64,000 nucleotides of DNA from Algoriphagus aestuarii. Its GTDB lineage: Bacteria; Bacteroidota; Bacteroidia; Cytophagales; Cyclobacteriaceae. The first letter of the stretch is position 1; the number at the start of each line of letters is the position of its first letter. Of this stretch, positions 25,129 to 34,624 are shown piece after piece. The notes beneath the pieces are model-generated. The model was not told where the DNA came from. It saw nothing but the letters and a program-made list of their open reading frames with translations, and did no database searches. The translations under genes were made by a program, and so were the position numbers. The stretch covers positions 103,426 to 167,425 of the forward strand of contig JAFIDK010000003.1 of assembly GCA_017051695.1 (NCBI GenBank). Direction: 5' to 3'.

Positions 25129-26433
25129 ATGAGACAGTTACTCCTTAGACCCGGAGCAGAAGAATTGACCTACGAGATTCGCGGTATCGTGAAAAAAGCC
25201 CGTCAAGTTGAAGCTTTGGGCTATGCCATGACCTGGGAAAATATCGGTGATCCTATCCAAAAGAGCAATCATGTGCCGGAATGGATGAAGGAGATTATAG
25301 CCGATTTATTGAAAGAAGATAAAACCTACGGATATGCTGATTCTAAAGGGGTTTTGGAAACACGGAAGTTTCTAGCCAATCTCAATAATGAGAGGGGAGG
25401 AACACAAATCAGTGCAGAGGATATTCTGTTTTTTAATGGGTTAGGAGATGCGATCGCCAAGCTTTACCAATTCCTGATTCCAACTGCTAGGATTATTGGT
25501 CCTTCACCGGCTTATTCTACACACAGTTCGGCTGAGGCTGCTCACGCAAATGCCGCTCCGATCACATACAGGCTTGATCCGGACAACCAATGGCTTCCTG
25601 ATATGGAAGACTTGTATCTGAAAGTGCGGTATAACCCATCCATCGTTGGAATCCTGATTATAAATCCGGATAATCCAACGGGTATGGTTTATCCCAAAGA
25701 GGTCTTGGAAGGTTTTGTGAAGATTGCAGAGGAGTTTAATCTTTTGCTGATTACGGATGAAATCTACCAAAACATCACCTACAACGGGATTACAGCTGTT
25801 CCACTGGCAGATGTGATTGGTAACCGACCTGCCATTTCATTGAAAGGAATTTCCAAAGAATTTCCATGGCCTGGAGCGAGATGTGGTTGGATGGAATTTT
25901 ATAACCGGGAATCCTCCAAGGAGTTCTCCAAGCTTTGTCAGACTTTGGAAAATGCAAAGATGATAGAAGTTTGTTCTACCATTTTACCACAGTTGGCCAT
26001 CCCTAAAATCATGAAGCATCCGGCTTATTTTAAATATAGGGAGGAAGCAAATGAACAGATTGGAAAGCGAAGTGATTGGATGCGGGAGATTTTGGGGGAT
26101 ATTCCTGGAATCAAATTTAATCCTACTCAAGGAGCGTTTTATAACACCATCGTATTTGAGGAGGGTGTATTGAAGGAAGGACAGTTTCTTCCGATTGAAG
26201 ATGAGAAATTACAGACTTTGCTGGATAGCTGGCTAGAGGAGAAAAACATGCCCTTGGATAAGTGCTTTGTTTATAATCTACTGGCAGCAGAACAGATCTG
26301 TGTGGTACCGATTTCGTCTTTTTGTTCCGACTTAAGAGGTTTCCGCGTCACCCTTTTAGAAGAAAACGAAGAAGTGTTTAAGAATACGTTCAGGAGATTG
26401 GGGAAGGCGATTAGGGAGTATTTGAAGGGATAA
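25129..26433 (+). CDS. PLP-dependent class I/II aminotransferase
   Basis: 434 aa fold-type I enzyme, cytoplasmic. Visible: NPDNPTG at 179-185, DEIY at 210-213, the PLP-binding lysine K243 in KGISKEFPWPGARCGW with the carboxylate-binding Arg251, and the N-terminal YGYADSKG substrate loop. It most resembles aspartate/alanine-type aminotransferases (AAT family I); the exact amino donor cannot be read from the sequence. The SKEFPWPGARCGW variant and the C-terminal insert (residues 350-400) set it apart from AspC. Monocistronic. Confidence 0.88.
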   Translation: MRQLLLRPGAEELTYEIRGIVKKARQVEALGYAMTWENIGDPIQKSNHVPEWMKEIIADLLKEDKTYGYADSKGVLETRKFLANLNNERGGTQISAEDILFFNGLGDAIAKLYQFLIPTARIIGPSPAYSTHSSAEAAHANAAPITYRLDPDNQWLPDMEDLYLKVRYNPSIVGILIINPDNPTGMVYPKEVLEGFVKIAEEFNLLLITDEIYQNITYNGITAVPLADVIGNRPAISLKGISKEFPWPGARCGWMEFYNRESSKEFSKLCQTLENAKMIEVCSTILPQLAIPKIMKHPAYFKYREEANEQIGKRSDWMREILGDIPGIKFNPTQGAFYNTIVFEEGVLKEGQFLPIEDEKLQTLLDSWLEEKNMPLDKCFVYNLLAAEQICVVPISSFCSDLRGFRVTLLEENEEVFKNTFRRLGKAIREYLKG

Positions 26434-26488
26434 ATTGAAGTTTGGAAAAGTCTGAATTCTGAAGTGAAAAATCTAAAACTTAGACGAA

Positions 26489-26845
26489 TTAAATTTTAGA
26501 GTTCCTCTTGGCATTGATGACCATTGTGGTAAAAATTGCTGTTAGTTCGCAAGCTTCTTTATGAAGAGGCTTTATTCTTTCTTCTGGAAAAGTTCCGGAT
26601 TCAGAAATCAATTCAAGCCAAAAAACTGTTTCATCAGCTTCCTCTTGAACAATTGAAAGCTTGGAAATAAATTCTGCTCGAGTTCGACCTCGCTGAGAAG
26701 ATCTGTAATTTGCTCCAATGGATGTCCCATACCTAACTACCTGTTTTCCTAATTCAAATCCAACAGTGGTTTTTGGGAATTCGGATACAAGTTTAATGAT
26801 TTCCAACGCGAATGCTTTGGTTCTTTGTCTTAGGTCTTTATCCAT
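26489..26845 (-). CDS. Four-helix bundle protein (23S rRNA IVP family)
   Basis: 118 aa, all-helical, with the typical DLRQRTKAFALEIIKLVSEFPKTTVGFELGKQVVRYGTSIGANYRSSQRGRTRAEFISKLSIV pattern shortened here to its key blocks: FALEIIKLV, QVVRYGTSIGANY, FISKLSIVQEEADET. The family is found free-standing in many Bacteroidota genomes and within 23S rRNA intervening sequences elsewhere; no function is firmly known. Monocistronic, with low-information sequence on its 3' side. Confidence 0.9.
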   Translation of the reverse strand: MDKDLRQRTKAFALEIIKLVSEFPKTTVGFELGKQVVRYGTSIGANYRSSQRGRTRAEFISKLSIVQEEADETVFWLELISESGTFPEERIKPLHKEACELTAIFTTMVINAKRNSKI

Positions 26846-26888
26846 GAAGGTGTGATTTTTTAGCTTTCATAATTTAGAATTCTGATTT

Positions 26889-27824
26889 TTAATGCTCCCT
26901 CACCTTCAATTCCGGTTTTGTTTTAAAATCTTCATCCTCTTCTATTTCTCCTTGGAGTGAACTCAAATCTGGCTGCCCGGCATTTACCCAGGCGGTGTAC
27001 CAAAAGTCTGCAATCATCTTGATGGACCTTTTCATTTGTCTTTCTACCTGTTGGTCGAGGGCAGAGGCATAGGCTTCGGTAAATTCTTTTGAATAAACCC
27101 GGACTGTGATCTGGTTTCGTTCTTCAAAACTGAATTTTTGGTCGGATGAAAAATTAGCTGTCAGGTTTTTTTCAAAAATCAACACCGAGTCCACTTGGGA
27201 ATGTGCGTGCTTTACAGCTTCCCAAATTGCCTGTTGGGGTTTTTCCACATAGCTTGCTTTGCCTACCCATAGCGAAAAATCAGCAGCCATTAACTCAGGA
27301 ATCCTGCTTTCCCAAAAACCATGGATCCCAACTTGCCCGGTGAGTTGTCCATTATAGTTCTCAGTCGTGTGAAGCGGGACATTCAGATCTCCCAAATAAT
27401 GGCCTAAATCTGCGGATAATCTTAGAATCGCTGATTGGTTTTTTTCTTCGAAAGCTTTGGTGAGATTCTGGAAAGTCAAGTAGGCAGCCCAAGGTCCAAT
27501 TCCTTTGGCTCTTAATGTGTCCTCAGTGAATTTTTCTACCGCATCAAACCAATACTCAGGGAGGATTTCCAAAGCATTCTCTCCATATTGATCCAAATCG
27601 ATGAAGTGTTTTTCTGCTTCTCCCACAACTGCGTATCTCCTTTTGTCCGGGTTAACTGCGTTTTCAGTAATATATTGAATATGAGGTTTATAAAACTGAA
27701 TTAATTCCGGAGGTAAGGAATAAACAGCCATTCGATTGATCAAAGAATGTGCATAAAATCCCCAAATCAGGCTTGGGTAGAAGTAAAAAAACTGACAAAT
27801 AATTAAAATAAATGATCCAGTCAT
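26889..27824 (-). CDS. Zinc-dependent phospholipase C-like protein
   Basis: 311 aa with a hydrophobic N-terminal signal (about 2-20). The mature start WGFYAHSLINRMAVYSLP, an internal KHFIDLDQYGE, LSADLGHYLGDLNVPLHTTENYNGQ and VGIHGFWESRIPEL supply the Trp/His/Asp ligands of the zinc-dependent phospholipase C / S1-P1 nuclease fold. In Bacteroidota such proteins are secreted and uncharacterised; lipid or nucleic acid could be the substrate. Monocistronic. Confidence 0.8.
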   Translation of the reverse strand: MTGSFILIICQFFYFYPSLIWGFYAHSLINRMAVYSLPPELIQFYKPHIQYITENAVNPDKRRYAVVGEAEKHFIDLDQYGENALEILPEYWFDAVEKFTEDTLRAKGIGPWAAYLTFQNLTKAFEEKNQSAILRLSADLGHYLGDLNVPLHTTENYNGQLTGQVGIHGFWESRIPELMAADFSLWVGKASYVEKPQQAIWEAVKHAHSQVDSVLIFEKNLTANFSSDQKFSFEERNQITVRVYSKEFTEAYASALDQQVERQMKRSIKMIADFWYTAWVNAGQPDLSSLQGEIEEDEDFKTKPELKVREH

Positions 27825-27871
27825 ATCTAAAAATGTTAAAATATTTAACTGTGAAATCTTAGAAAATAACC

Positions 27872-27879
27872 TATCTTTG
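27872..27879 (+). promoter_or_regulatory. Second TAnnTTTG element upstream of rpsT
   Basis: TATCTTTG on the plus strand, 160 bases before rpsT. Downstream of it GTCCAA (27899-27904) and TTGGAC (27923-27928) can pair. No TTG at -33 distance. It may start a longer leader or be chance. Confidence 0.35.
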
Positions 27880-27953
27880 TGCCTGAATAGGCGAAATAGT
27901 CCAATTTTCAGATTTTGATGAGTTGGACGATTTGCTGTAATTCAAGAAATAAA

Positions 27954-27984
27954 TTGGCAGTGTAAATAATTTCTAATAACTTTG
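27954..27984 (+). promoter_or_regulatory. Promoter of rpsT
   Basis: TTG at 27954-27956, 20 bases, then TAACTTTG at 27977-27984: a full match to the Bacteroidota consensus (TTG-N17-23-TAnnTTTG), 52 bases before the start codon. A leader of about 45 nt follows. Confidence 0.8.
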
Positions 27985-28036
27985 CACTCCAATTCGGAAT
28001 AGGGGAACGTAAAGAATTTATTTATTATAACGAGAT

Positions 28037-28291
28037 ATGGCAAATCACAAATCAGCACTTAAGAGAATTCGTGCAAACGAAGCGAAGCGTTTGAGAAACA
28101 GATACCAAGCCAAAACAACCAGAACTTTCATCAAAAGATTGAAAGCTACTACTGATAAAGTTGAAGCTACTGAGCTTTACAAAAAAGTAGTTTCTATGTT
28201 GGATAAATTGGCGAAGAAAAATGTGATTCACAAAAACAACGCTAATAACAAGAAATCTAGATTGGCCAAGTTAGTGAACGCTCTTGGTTAA
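28037..28291 (+). CDS. rpsT: 30S ribosomal protein S20
   Basis: 84 aa, strongly basic and helical; starts [20 protein letters not shown], the S20 signature, and ends in the usual [11 protein letters not shown]. Primary 16S rRNA-binding protein of the small subunit. It has its own consensus promoter and an intrinsic terminator, so it is a single-gene unit. S20 can regulate its own translation in other bacteria; nothing in the leader shows that here. Confidence 0.98.
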   Translation: MANHKSALKRIRANEAKRLRNRYQAKTTRTFIKRLKATTDKVEATELYKKVVSMLDKLAKKNVIHKNNANNKKSRLAKLVNALG

Positions 28292-28312
28292 TCCCTAAAG
28301 ACTTGATCTTTG

Positions 28313-28340
28313 AAAAACCCTGCTTGTCAGGGTTTTTTTT
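28313..28340 (+). terminator. Intrinsic terminator of rpsT
   Basis: 5-bp GC-rich core (CCCTG 28318-28322 with CAGGG 28328-28332) extended by A:T pairs to 10 bp and running into eight T residues. Confidence 0.93.
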
Positions 28341-28387
28341 ATTGCCTTTAAGTTAGTATTTTTAGTTGAACTTTTTTATTTGTTGAT

Positions 28388-29083
28388 ATGGAAAATAATT
28401 CCTCGATTAAAATTTCTCAACTGGCAGAAGAAGATCGTCCCAGAGAAAAACTTTTACTGAAAGGGAAATCTGCACTCTCTGACGCTGAGCTGATTGCCAT
28501 TTTAATAGGTTCGGGAACCGCATCACTCAGTGCCGTGGACTTGTCCAGAAAAATCCTTTCTACTGTAGGGCATGACCTGTATTCACTGGCAAGGTTGACG
28601 ATTCAGGACCTGAAGAAATTTAAAGGGATAGGAGAGGCGAAAGCAATTTCGATTATTGCTGCCCTTGAGCTTGGAAGAAGACGAAAAGAATCTGAGCCTG
28701 TTCAGAAGCCGAAAATCACCTGTTCCCAAGATATTTATCAACTGATGAAACAAGAACTACAGGACGAACAAATCGAATATTTTTACTTGATTTTGCTTAG
28801 TCGGTCTAACCAAGTGATCAAAAAACAGTTGATTTCCCAAGGAGGAACCGCAGGTACGGTAGTGGATACCAAATTGGTGTTTAAAGCTGCACTGGAGCAC
28901 CTGGCACAGTCCGTCATATTGGTTCACAATCATCCCAGTGGCAACCTAAAACCCTCCGAACAGGACAAAAGATTGACAGAAAGATTGGTGAAAGTCGGAA
29001 GAGAATTGGATTTGCCGGTTTTGGATCATGTGATTTTTACAGATGTTGGCTACTTTAGCTTCGCAGATGAAGGAATGATTTAA
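28388..29083 (+). CDS. radC: RadC family JAMM-domain protein
   Basis: 231 aa, full length for the family. Helix-hairpin-helix motif around residues 77-97 (FKGIGEAKAISIIAALELG) and the metal-binding JAMM motif H180-x-H182-x10-D193 (HNHPSGNLKPSEQD). The historical DNA-repair role has been withdrawn for E. coli; a nuclease or peptidase activity is possible. Ends 4 bases before the next gene, so the two are probably co-transcribed. Confidence 0.93.
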   Translation: MENNSSIKISQLAEEDRPREKLLLKGKSALSDAELIAILIGSGTASLSAVDLSRKILSTVGHDLYSLARLTIQDLKKFKGIGEAKAISIIAALELGRRRKESEPVQKPKITCSQDIYQLMKQELQDEQIEYFYLILLSRSNQVIKKQLISQGGTAGTVVDTKLVFKAALEHLAQSVILVHNHPSGNLKPSEQDKRLTERLVKVGRELDLPVLDHVIFTDVGYFSFADEGMI

Positions 29084-29087
29084 ATAG

Positions 29088-29705
29088 ATGAAACCAAAAC
29101 ACATTTTAACCTTGCTGGTAGCGATAGTGATCATCGCGGCGGTTGCTTATACATTGACAAGTACTGAAAGTCCCGAGGCTTATATTGAAAAGGTGGAGGC
29201 AGAGAGGGAAAGACAGTTTAAATACATCCGGTTCAATGCGGATTCGCCTTTGACAGAAGCCCAAAAGCAATCTTTTGCCAAGCTGGAATTTTACCCGATT
29301 GATCCTGCTTACAAGGTAAAAGCATTGATGGTACCTATAGAAAATAAGAAAGTGAGAGAGGTTCCTTTGACCGATGGTTCCAAGGAACGTTATATTGAGC
29401 ATTCTTATGCTGAGTTTGAACTTGGAGGTAAATCCCAAAAATTATTATTGCTGCAATCCATGGATGAATCGGATAAACGAAATTTCTTTTTGGCTTTTGC
29501 TGACGAAACCAGTGGAGTAGAAACCTATGGTGGAGGGCGTTACATCAATGCCAGACAAGATGGGAAATCCAGTATCACCCTTGATTTTAATTTGGCCTAT
29601 AATCCCTATTGTGCTTATAATCCGGATTATGCCTGTCCGATACCGCCTAGAGAAAACATCCTGGAAATCCCAATTCCTGTAGGAGAGAAAAATTACGATA
29701 AATAG
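29088..29705 (+). CDS. DUF1684 domain protein
   Basis: 205 aa. An N-terminal hydrophobic segment (6-24) anchors or exports the protein. The DUF1684 signature is clear: RFNADSPLTEAQKQSFAKLEFYPID, YAEFELGG, FADETSGVETYGGGRYI and the C-terminal LAYNPYCAYNPDYACPIPPREN. Members are of unknown function. Directly after radC with a 4-base gap. Confidence 0.9.
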   Translation: MKPKHILTLLVAIVIIAAVAYTLTSTESPEAYIEKVEAERERQFKYIRFNADSPLTEAQKQSFAKLEFYPIDPAYKVKALMVPIENKKVREVPLTDGSKERYIEHSYAEFELGGKSQKLLLLQSMDESDKRNFFLAFADETSGVETYGGGRYINARQDGKSSITLDFNLAYNPYCAYNPDYACPIPPRENILEIPIPVGEKNYDK

Positions 29706-29710
29706 CCTTT

Positions 29711-29737
29711 TTGCCTACCGCATTTCTCTTAAATTTG
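29711..29737 (+). promoter_or_regulatory. Promoter of the pheT operon
   Basis: TTG at 29711-29713, 16 bases, then TAAATTTG at 29730-29737, an exact TAnnTTTG match with near-normal spacing. It lies 87 bases before the pheT start and begins within the end of the DUF1684 gene region. Confidence 0.65.
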
Positions 29738-29823
29738 TAGCTTATTCTATTCAATTAGGGGTTTTCGAACCCTTTTTGTTTATCAATGTGAATCACAGAT
29801 TCGAAAGCCCTAGCTAATATTCA

Positions 29824-32238
29824 ATGAAAATTTCAATAAACAGACTTAAAAATCACCTCACCTTAACAGAAAGCCCGGAAGAGATTGCAGCTTTGCTGAC
29901 CAGATCGGGACTTGAAGTAGAAGGCATTGAGGAATTTGAGTCGATAAAAGGTGCGCTGGAAGGAGTGGTGATCGGTGAGGTCCTAACTTGCGAAAAACAT
30001 CCCGATGCGGATAAGTTAAGCCTGACCACAGTAGATTTAGGTGAGGATAATCCTTCCCAAATCGTCTGTGGCGCCCCGAATGTGACTGTTGGACAGAAAG
30101 TTCTGGTTGCCAAAGTTGGAGCTACCATCTTTCCGGTTTCAGGTGATCCGCTGACACTCAAGAAAGCAAAGATCAGAGGTCAGGTTTCGGAAGGGATGAT
30201 CTGTGCAGAGGATGAGTTGGGATTAGGTCATAGCCATGCTGGTATCATGGTTTTGAATACAGATCTTCCCAATGGCACTCCTGCCACCGAATACATTAAG
30301 ATTACACAGGATCAGATTCTGGAAATCGGTCTTACGCCAAATAGGGCAGATGCAGCCTCTCATCTGGGAGTTGCAAGGGACTTGAAAGCATTGTTGGGTA
30401 GAGATATTATTCTGCCAAGTGAAGTTGAACTCAAAAAAGAAGCTGAAGGTCCGGTTATCAGTGTTGAGGTGGAAAAAACTTCTGATTGTCCTAGGTATGC
30501 CGGGTTAGTGCTGACTGATTTGAAAGTTGCCCCGTCTCCGGCTTGGCTTCAGGATTTTTTGCGTTCCCTGGATTTGGAGCCGATCAATAATGTGGTGGAC
30601 ATCACCAATTTTATATTACATGACCTGGGGCAGCCGCTACATGCTTTTGATGCGGATAAAATTTCCGAAGGGAAAATCATCGTAGGAAAACTTCCAAAGG
30701 AAACAAAGTTTGTGACTTTAGACGAAAAAGAACGCAAACTATCTGGCGAAGAACTCATGATCAAAGATCCAAAAGGCGGGCTTTGCATCGCAGGGATTTT
30801 CGGAGGAGAAGGGTCTGGTGTTTCTGATCAAACCACTTCGATTTTCTTGGAGTCTGCCTATTTCTCTCCTGATATCATTCGTAAAGGCAGCCAGTTTCAT
30901 GGATTGAAAACGGATGCTTCTTTCCGTTTTGAAAGAGGAACAGACCCTAATATGCCGGTTTATGCCTTGAAACAGGCAGTGAAATTACTTCAGGAAATAG
31001 CTGGAGGGAAAGTGGCTTCTGAGATCATCGACATCTATCCAGAACCGATCCAGGATTTTGTGATCGAGGTGGAATATGGACATGTAAATCGATTGATAGG
31101 GAAGAAAATCGAACCATCTGAGGTGAAATCGATTTTGGAGAGCTTGGATATTCAGGTAAAGAATGAATCAGCCGAAGGTTTCACTGCAATTGCTAAGCCC
31201 TATCGGGTTGATGTAACCCGTGAAGCGGATATTATCGAAGAGATTTTAAGGATTCATGGATTTCATCAGGTTCTTCTGGCAGAAAATTTAAAAACCGATT
31301 ATCTGGCGGAGCATCCAGTCAAAGACCTCAATAAACTTCAATACCGCCTGACGGAGATTCTTTCGGGACAGGGGTATTTCGAGATGATTACGAATAGTTT
31401 GACCAAGCCGGCATATGCTGAGAGATCAGGCTATTTAGATCCTTCCAAGAGTGTGGAAATCTACAATAAGCTAAGTGAGGACCTGGGAGTCATGCGTCAG
31501 ACTTTGTTGTTTACAGGATTAGAGGTTCTGGCTAGAAATATCAATCGCCGGCAGACAGATCTGAAAACCTTCGAGTTTGGCACAGTTTATCAGAAGACGG
31601 AAGAAGGGTATCAGGAAGGAAGACGAATGGCACTTTTCCATTCCGGAAACAAATCTTCTGAAAGCTGGATAGAGCCTGCTAGGCCATTTGCATTTGCAGA
31701 TTTATATGCCACTGTAGAAAAGATTCTGGAGAAGCTGAACATCAACATAGGTGATTTGAGCATGGTGGAATCAGCACCTTTTGCATATGGCTTAAAGTTG
31801 ATGCTGGGACAGAAGGAAATCGGAACGATAGGATTACTGGACGATAAGATTCTGAAACTTTCAGAAGTGCGACAGGAAGTATTCTTTGCCGAATTGGATT
31901 GGGACTTGCTTTGCAAAAAAGCCAGTGGATTGAAGAACTACGAGGATATTTCTAAATTCCCTGAAGTTAGGAGGGATTTGTCTTTGGTTATTGATAAATC
32001 AGTGACCTTTGATCAGGTAAAATCCGTAGGAATTAAATTCGGAGGAAAATTATTAAGAAGAATTGGCGTTTTTGATGTGTACCAAGGTGAAAAAATCGAT
32101 GCAGGTAAAAAGGCATATGCATTGAGTTTTCATCTACAAGATCAGGAAAATACCCTGACCGATAAGGTAATTGACAAAACAATGAGTAAATTGATTCAAG
32201 CCTTTGAAAAAGAAGTAGGTGCATTGATCCGTACTTAG
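29824..32238 (+). CDS. pheT: Phenylalanyl-tRNA synthetase beta subunit
   Basis: 804 aa. Order of domains: N-terminal and EMAP-like tRNA-binding domain (40-150, ending in ISEGMICAEDELGLG), B3/B4 editing domain (about 215-380), B5 (about 415-485), class II-like core (490-690) and the anticodon-binding FDX-ACB domain (about 710-804, SKFPEVRRDLSLVIDKS). Works as alpha2-beta2 with PheS, which is not in the window; separate pheS and pheT loci are common in Bacteroidota. Two small genes follow within 3 bases each. Confidence 0.98.
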   Translation: MKISINRLKNHLTLTESPEEIAALLTRSGLEVEGIEEFESIKGALEGVVIGEVLTCEKHPDADKLSLTTVDLGEDNPSQIVCGAPNVTVGQKVLVAKVGATIFPVSGDPLTLKKAKIRGQVSEGMICAEDELGLGHSHAGIMVLNTDLPNGTPATEYIKITQDQILEIGLTPNRADAASHLGVARDLKALLGRDIILPSEVELKKEAEGPVISVEVEKTSDCPRYAGLVLTDLKVAPSPAWLQDFLRSLDLEPINNVVDITNFILHDLGQPLHAFDADKISEGKIIVGKLPKETKFVTLDEKERKLSGEELMIKDPKGGLCIAGIFGGEGSGVSDQTTSIFLESAYFSPDIIRKGSQFHGLKTDASFRFERGTDPNMPVYALKQAVKLLQEIAGGKVASEIIDIYPEPIQDFVIEVEYGHVNRLIGKKIEPSEVKSILESLDIQVKNESAEGFTAIAKPYRVDVTREADIIEEILRIHGFHQVLLAENLKTDYLAEHPVKDLNKLQYRLTEILSGQGYFEMITNSLTKPAYAERSGYLDPSKSVEIYNKLSEDLGVMRQTLLFTGLEVLARNINRRQTDLKTFEFGTVYQKTEEGYQEGRRMALFHSGNKSSESWIEPARPFAFADLYATVEKILEKLNINIGDLSMVESAPFAYGLKLMLGQKEIGTIGLLDDKILKLSEVRQEVFFAELDWDLLCKKASGLKNYEDISKFPEVRRDLSLVIDKSVTFDQVKSVGIKFGGKLLRRIGVFDVYQGEKIDAGKKAYALSFHLQDQENTLTDKVIDKTMSKLIQAFEKEVGALIRT

Positions 32239-32240
32239 AA

Positions 32241-32525
32241 ATGATCCACGACGAACTGCAAAAATTAGAGAAACTGGTGCATCAAGCCAGTAAAAAATTA
32301 CTTCATTTGAGCGAAGAAAATGAGCAATTGAAGGTGAAAATGACTGAAATGACGGCTGAATTAAGTCAAAAGGAGCAGGAAATCGAACATTTTAAAAATA
32401 AGATTAAAATTAGTAACATTGTAGACAGCCGACCGGTGAATTCAGGAGATTCCACCGAAATGAGTGAATTAATCAATAATTATATACAAGAAATCGACCA
32501 TTTAATCACCTACTTATCCGAGTGA
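32241..32525 (+). CDS. Coiled-coil protein upstream of zapA
   Basis: 94 aa, a predicted coiled coil from about 3 to 57 (heptads of L/I/V in EKLVHQASKKLLHLSEENEQLKVK), then a polar linker and a short C-terminal helix (MSELINNYIQEIDHLITYL). No family recognised with certainty; placed 2 bases after pheT and 1 base before zapA, an arrangement I recall from other Bacteroidota, so a role with ZapA in division is plausible but unproven. Confidence 0.8.
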   Translation: MIHDELQKLEKLVHQASKKLLHLSEENEQLKVKMTEMTAELSQKEQEIEHFKNKIKISNIVDSRPVNSGDSTEMSELINNYIQEIDHLITYLSE

Positions 32526-32526
32526 T

Positions 32527-32811
32527 ATGGAGACACTTGCCATCAAAGTAAAAATAGGGGACAGAGAATATCCCATGCGCGTCAAGATCGAGGATGAAGC
32601 CAAGATCAGGCATGCGGGCAAGTTGATTAATGAAAAATTGAAAAGGTATAAAGAGGAGTTTGGACTAGATGATAATCAGGATTTACTGGCAATGGTAGCT
32701 TTTGACTGCATGGTTGAGTCATTGGAAACCAATGAAGTAAATGCAGAAGATAGTGAGCATATCCGCAACAGTATTTCCCAATTGAACTCTCTACTTTCAA
32801 AAGCCTTGTAA
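32527..32811 (+). CDS. zapA: Cell division protein ZapA
   Basis: 94 aa. Begins with the ZapA N-terminal beta domain, LAIKVKIGDREYPMRVKIEDEAKIRHAGKLINEKLKRY, then a long helix for dimer and tetramer formation. Known role: bundles FtsZ protofilaments at the division ring. It is in the pheT operon, and rny follows after 69 bases. Confidence 0.88.
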   Translation: METLAIKVKIGDREYPMRVKIEDEAKIRHAGKLINEKLKRYKEEFGLDDNQDLLAMVAFDCMVESLETNEVNAEDSEHIRNSISQLNSLLSKAL

Positions 32812-32880
32812 TTATTTGTTACAACCTTATTTCAGGAATTTTTTAGATTCCCCGCAGGTGAGAATATATATAAATAACCT

Positions 32881-34446
32881 ATGGGAGAGATAGTATACAT
32901 CATCCTTGCCGCCCTGGTTGGGCTTGGCGTTGGAGCCGCGATAGCGGGATTATTAATCAAAAATAAAAACCAAAAACTCGAGGAAGAGACTAAGGAGCGT
33001 GTGAAATCCATGCTCCGAGAGGCAGAAATCAATGCCGAATCCATCAAGAAAGACCGAATTCTTGAAGCGAAAGAAAAGTACCTGAAACTCAAATCTGAGT
33101 TTGACGAAGAAGTGAGCAACAAGAAGAATATCATCATTTCTAATGAAAATAAAGTCAAGCAGAGAGAGCAACAGGTATCAAAAGAACTGGAGCAGCTAAA
33201 GCGAAAAGAAGCTGAACTGGATAGTAAAAAAGAAAATCTTTCTGCCCAGCTCCATGCCGTCCAGGTCAAAAAAGAAGAACTGGATCGCGTCACCAATCAG
33301 CGTATTGCCGATTTGGAGAAAGTGGCCAATCTGACCCGTGAAGAGGCCAGGGAGCAACTGGTAACCATGCTGACTGAAGAAGCTCAGTCCAAAGCATCCT
33401 CACAGATCAAGGATATCCTAGACGAAGCGAAACTTACCGCTACCAAGCAGGCGAAGAAAATCGTTTTGGATACCATCCAAAGAACTGCCACCGAGCATGC
33501 TGTAGAAAACTGCGTTTCTGTTTTCAACATTGAAAGTGACGACATCAAAGGAAAAATCATCGGTCGAGAAGGAAGAAATATCCGGGCATTGGAAGCCGCT
33601 ACTGGGGTAGAAATAGTCGTAGATGATACACCGGAAGCAATCATTATTTCCGGGTTTGACCCAGTTCGTAGGGAGATTGCTAAACTTTCACTTCATAGAT
33701 TGGTGCAGGATGGAAGAATCCACCCGGCAAGAATCGAAGAGGTGGTCGCCAAGACTGAAAAGAATATCGAGGAAGAAATAGTAGAAATCGGTGAGAGAAC
33801 CTGTATCGATTTAGGTATTCACGGATTGCATCCAGAGCTCATCCGAATGGTGGGGCGTATGAGGTTCAGGTCTTCTTATGGTCAGAACCTACTTCAGCAC
33901 TCGCGGGAAGTTGCCAAGCTATCCGCTACGATGGCTGCAGAAATGGGCTTGAATGCCAAGATGGCAAAACGTGCCGGTTTGCTTCACGATATCGGGAAGG
34001 TTTGGCCAGAAGAGCAGGAATTGCCTCACGCAGTTCTAGGGATGGAACTGGCAAAACGCTACAAGGAACATCCTGAAATCTGCAATGCAATTGGAGCTCA
34101 CCACGATGAAATCGAGATGACTTCGATGATTTCCCCGATCGTCCAGGCTTCGGATGCGATTTCAGGTGCCAGACCAGGTGCTAGAAGAGAAGTGATGGAT
34201 AGCTACATTAAGCGACTGAAAGAATTGGAGGAGTTGGCGCTTAGCTTTGATGGTGTGAACAAATGTTTTGCGATGCAAGCTGGTAGGGAACTACGTGTGC
34301 TGGTAGATGCAGACAATGTGGATGACTCGACTGCAGGAAAGCTATCTTTCGATATTTCCCAGAAAATCGAAAAAGAAATGCAATACCCTGGTCAAATCAA
34401 GATCACAGTGATCCGTGAAATGAGAGCGGTAAATTACGCTAGATAA
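32881..34446 (+). CDS. rny: Ribonuclease Y
   Basis: Membrane-anchored endoribonuclease that starts mRNA decay. 521 aa: one N-terminal membrane helix (4-26), a long coiled coil (30-200), KH domain with [10 protein letters not shown] at 224-233, and an HD domain with H340, HD at 369-370 and the HHDE at 407-410. All catalytic residues of the family are present. Probably read from the pheT-zapA operon; a long palindrome with a T run lies behind it. Confidence 0.97.
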   Translation: MGEIVYIILAALVGLGVGAAIAGLLIKNKNQKLEEETKERVKSMLREAEINAESIKKDRILEAKEKYLKLKSEFDEEVSNKKNIIISNENKVKQREQQVSKELEQLKRKEAELDSKKENLSAQLHAVQVKKEELDRVTNQRIADLEKVANLTREEAREQLVTMLTEEAQSKASSQIKDILDEAKLTATKQAKKIVLDTIQRTATEHAVENCVSVFNIESDDIKGKIIGREGRNIRALEAATGVEIVVDDTPEAIIISGFDPVRREIAKLSLHRLVQDGRIHPARIEEVVAKTEKNIEEEIVEIGERTCIDLGIHGLHPELIRMVGRMRFRSSYGQNLLQHSREVAKLSATMAAEMGLNAKMAKRAGLLHDIGKVWPEEQELPHAVLGMELAKRYKEHPEICNAIGAHHDEIEMTSMISPIVQASDAISGARPGARREVMDSYIKRLKELEELALSFDGVNKCFAMQAGRELRVLVDADNVDDSTAGKLSFDISQKIEKEMQYPGQIKITVIREMRAVNYAR

Positions 34447-34468
34447 CCTAAGAATAAATCCTTACTTT

Positions 34469-34617
34469 AAAGAGGTAGTTTCAACAGTACTGTTTGTCAC
34501 ATTGAGCAAAGTCGAAATGTGGTTTGATTATAAATTTCAAGCCTTCGATATACGCGACTTTTGTCGCTTCAGTGCTCAATGTGACAAATAACAGTTAATT
34601 GAAACAGCCTCTTTTTT
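34469..34617. repeat. Long imperfect palindrome, MITE-like, with terminator-like end
   Basis: Left arm 34469-34508 (AGAGG.TGTTTCAA-like start, then TGTCACATTGAGCA) pairs with the right arm 34573-34615 (TGCTCAATGTGACA, then TTGAAACAGCCTC). Arms of about 40 bp with a few mismatches enclose 64 bases. The right arm runs into seven T, so the transcript can fold into a strong terminator for rny. Sequences of the TGTCACATTGAGC type are common dispersed repeats in Bacteroidota. Confidence 0.8.
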
Positions 34618-34624
34618 TGTGCCT

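Noticed and set aside
32812-32880. Possible 6S RNA between zapA and rny
   Set aside because: 6S RNA lies near zapA in Gammaproteobacteria, but only 69 bases are available here, far too short.
32832-33296. Long minus-strand open frame opposite rny (154 codons)
   Set aside because: It is Ser/Phe-rich, opposite a highly conserved gene, and has no recognisable features; an antisense shadow of the biased coiled-coil codons.
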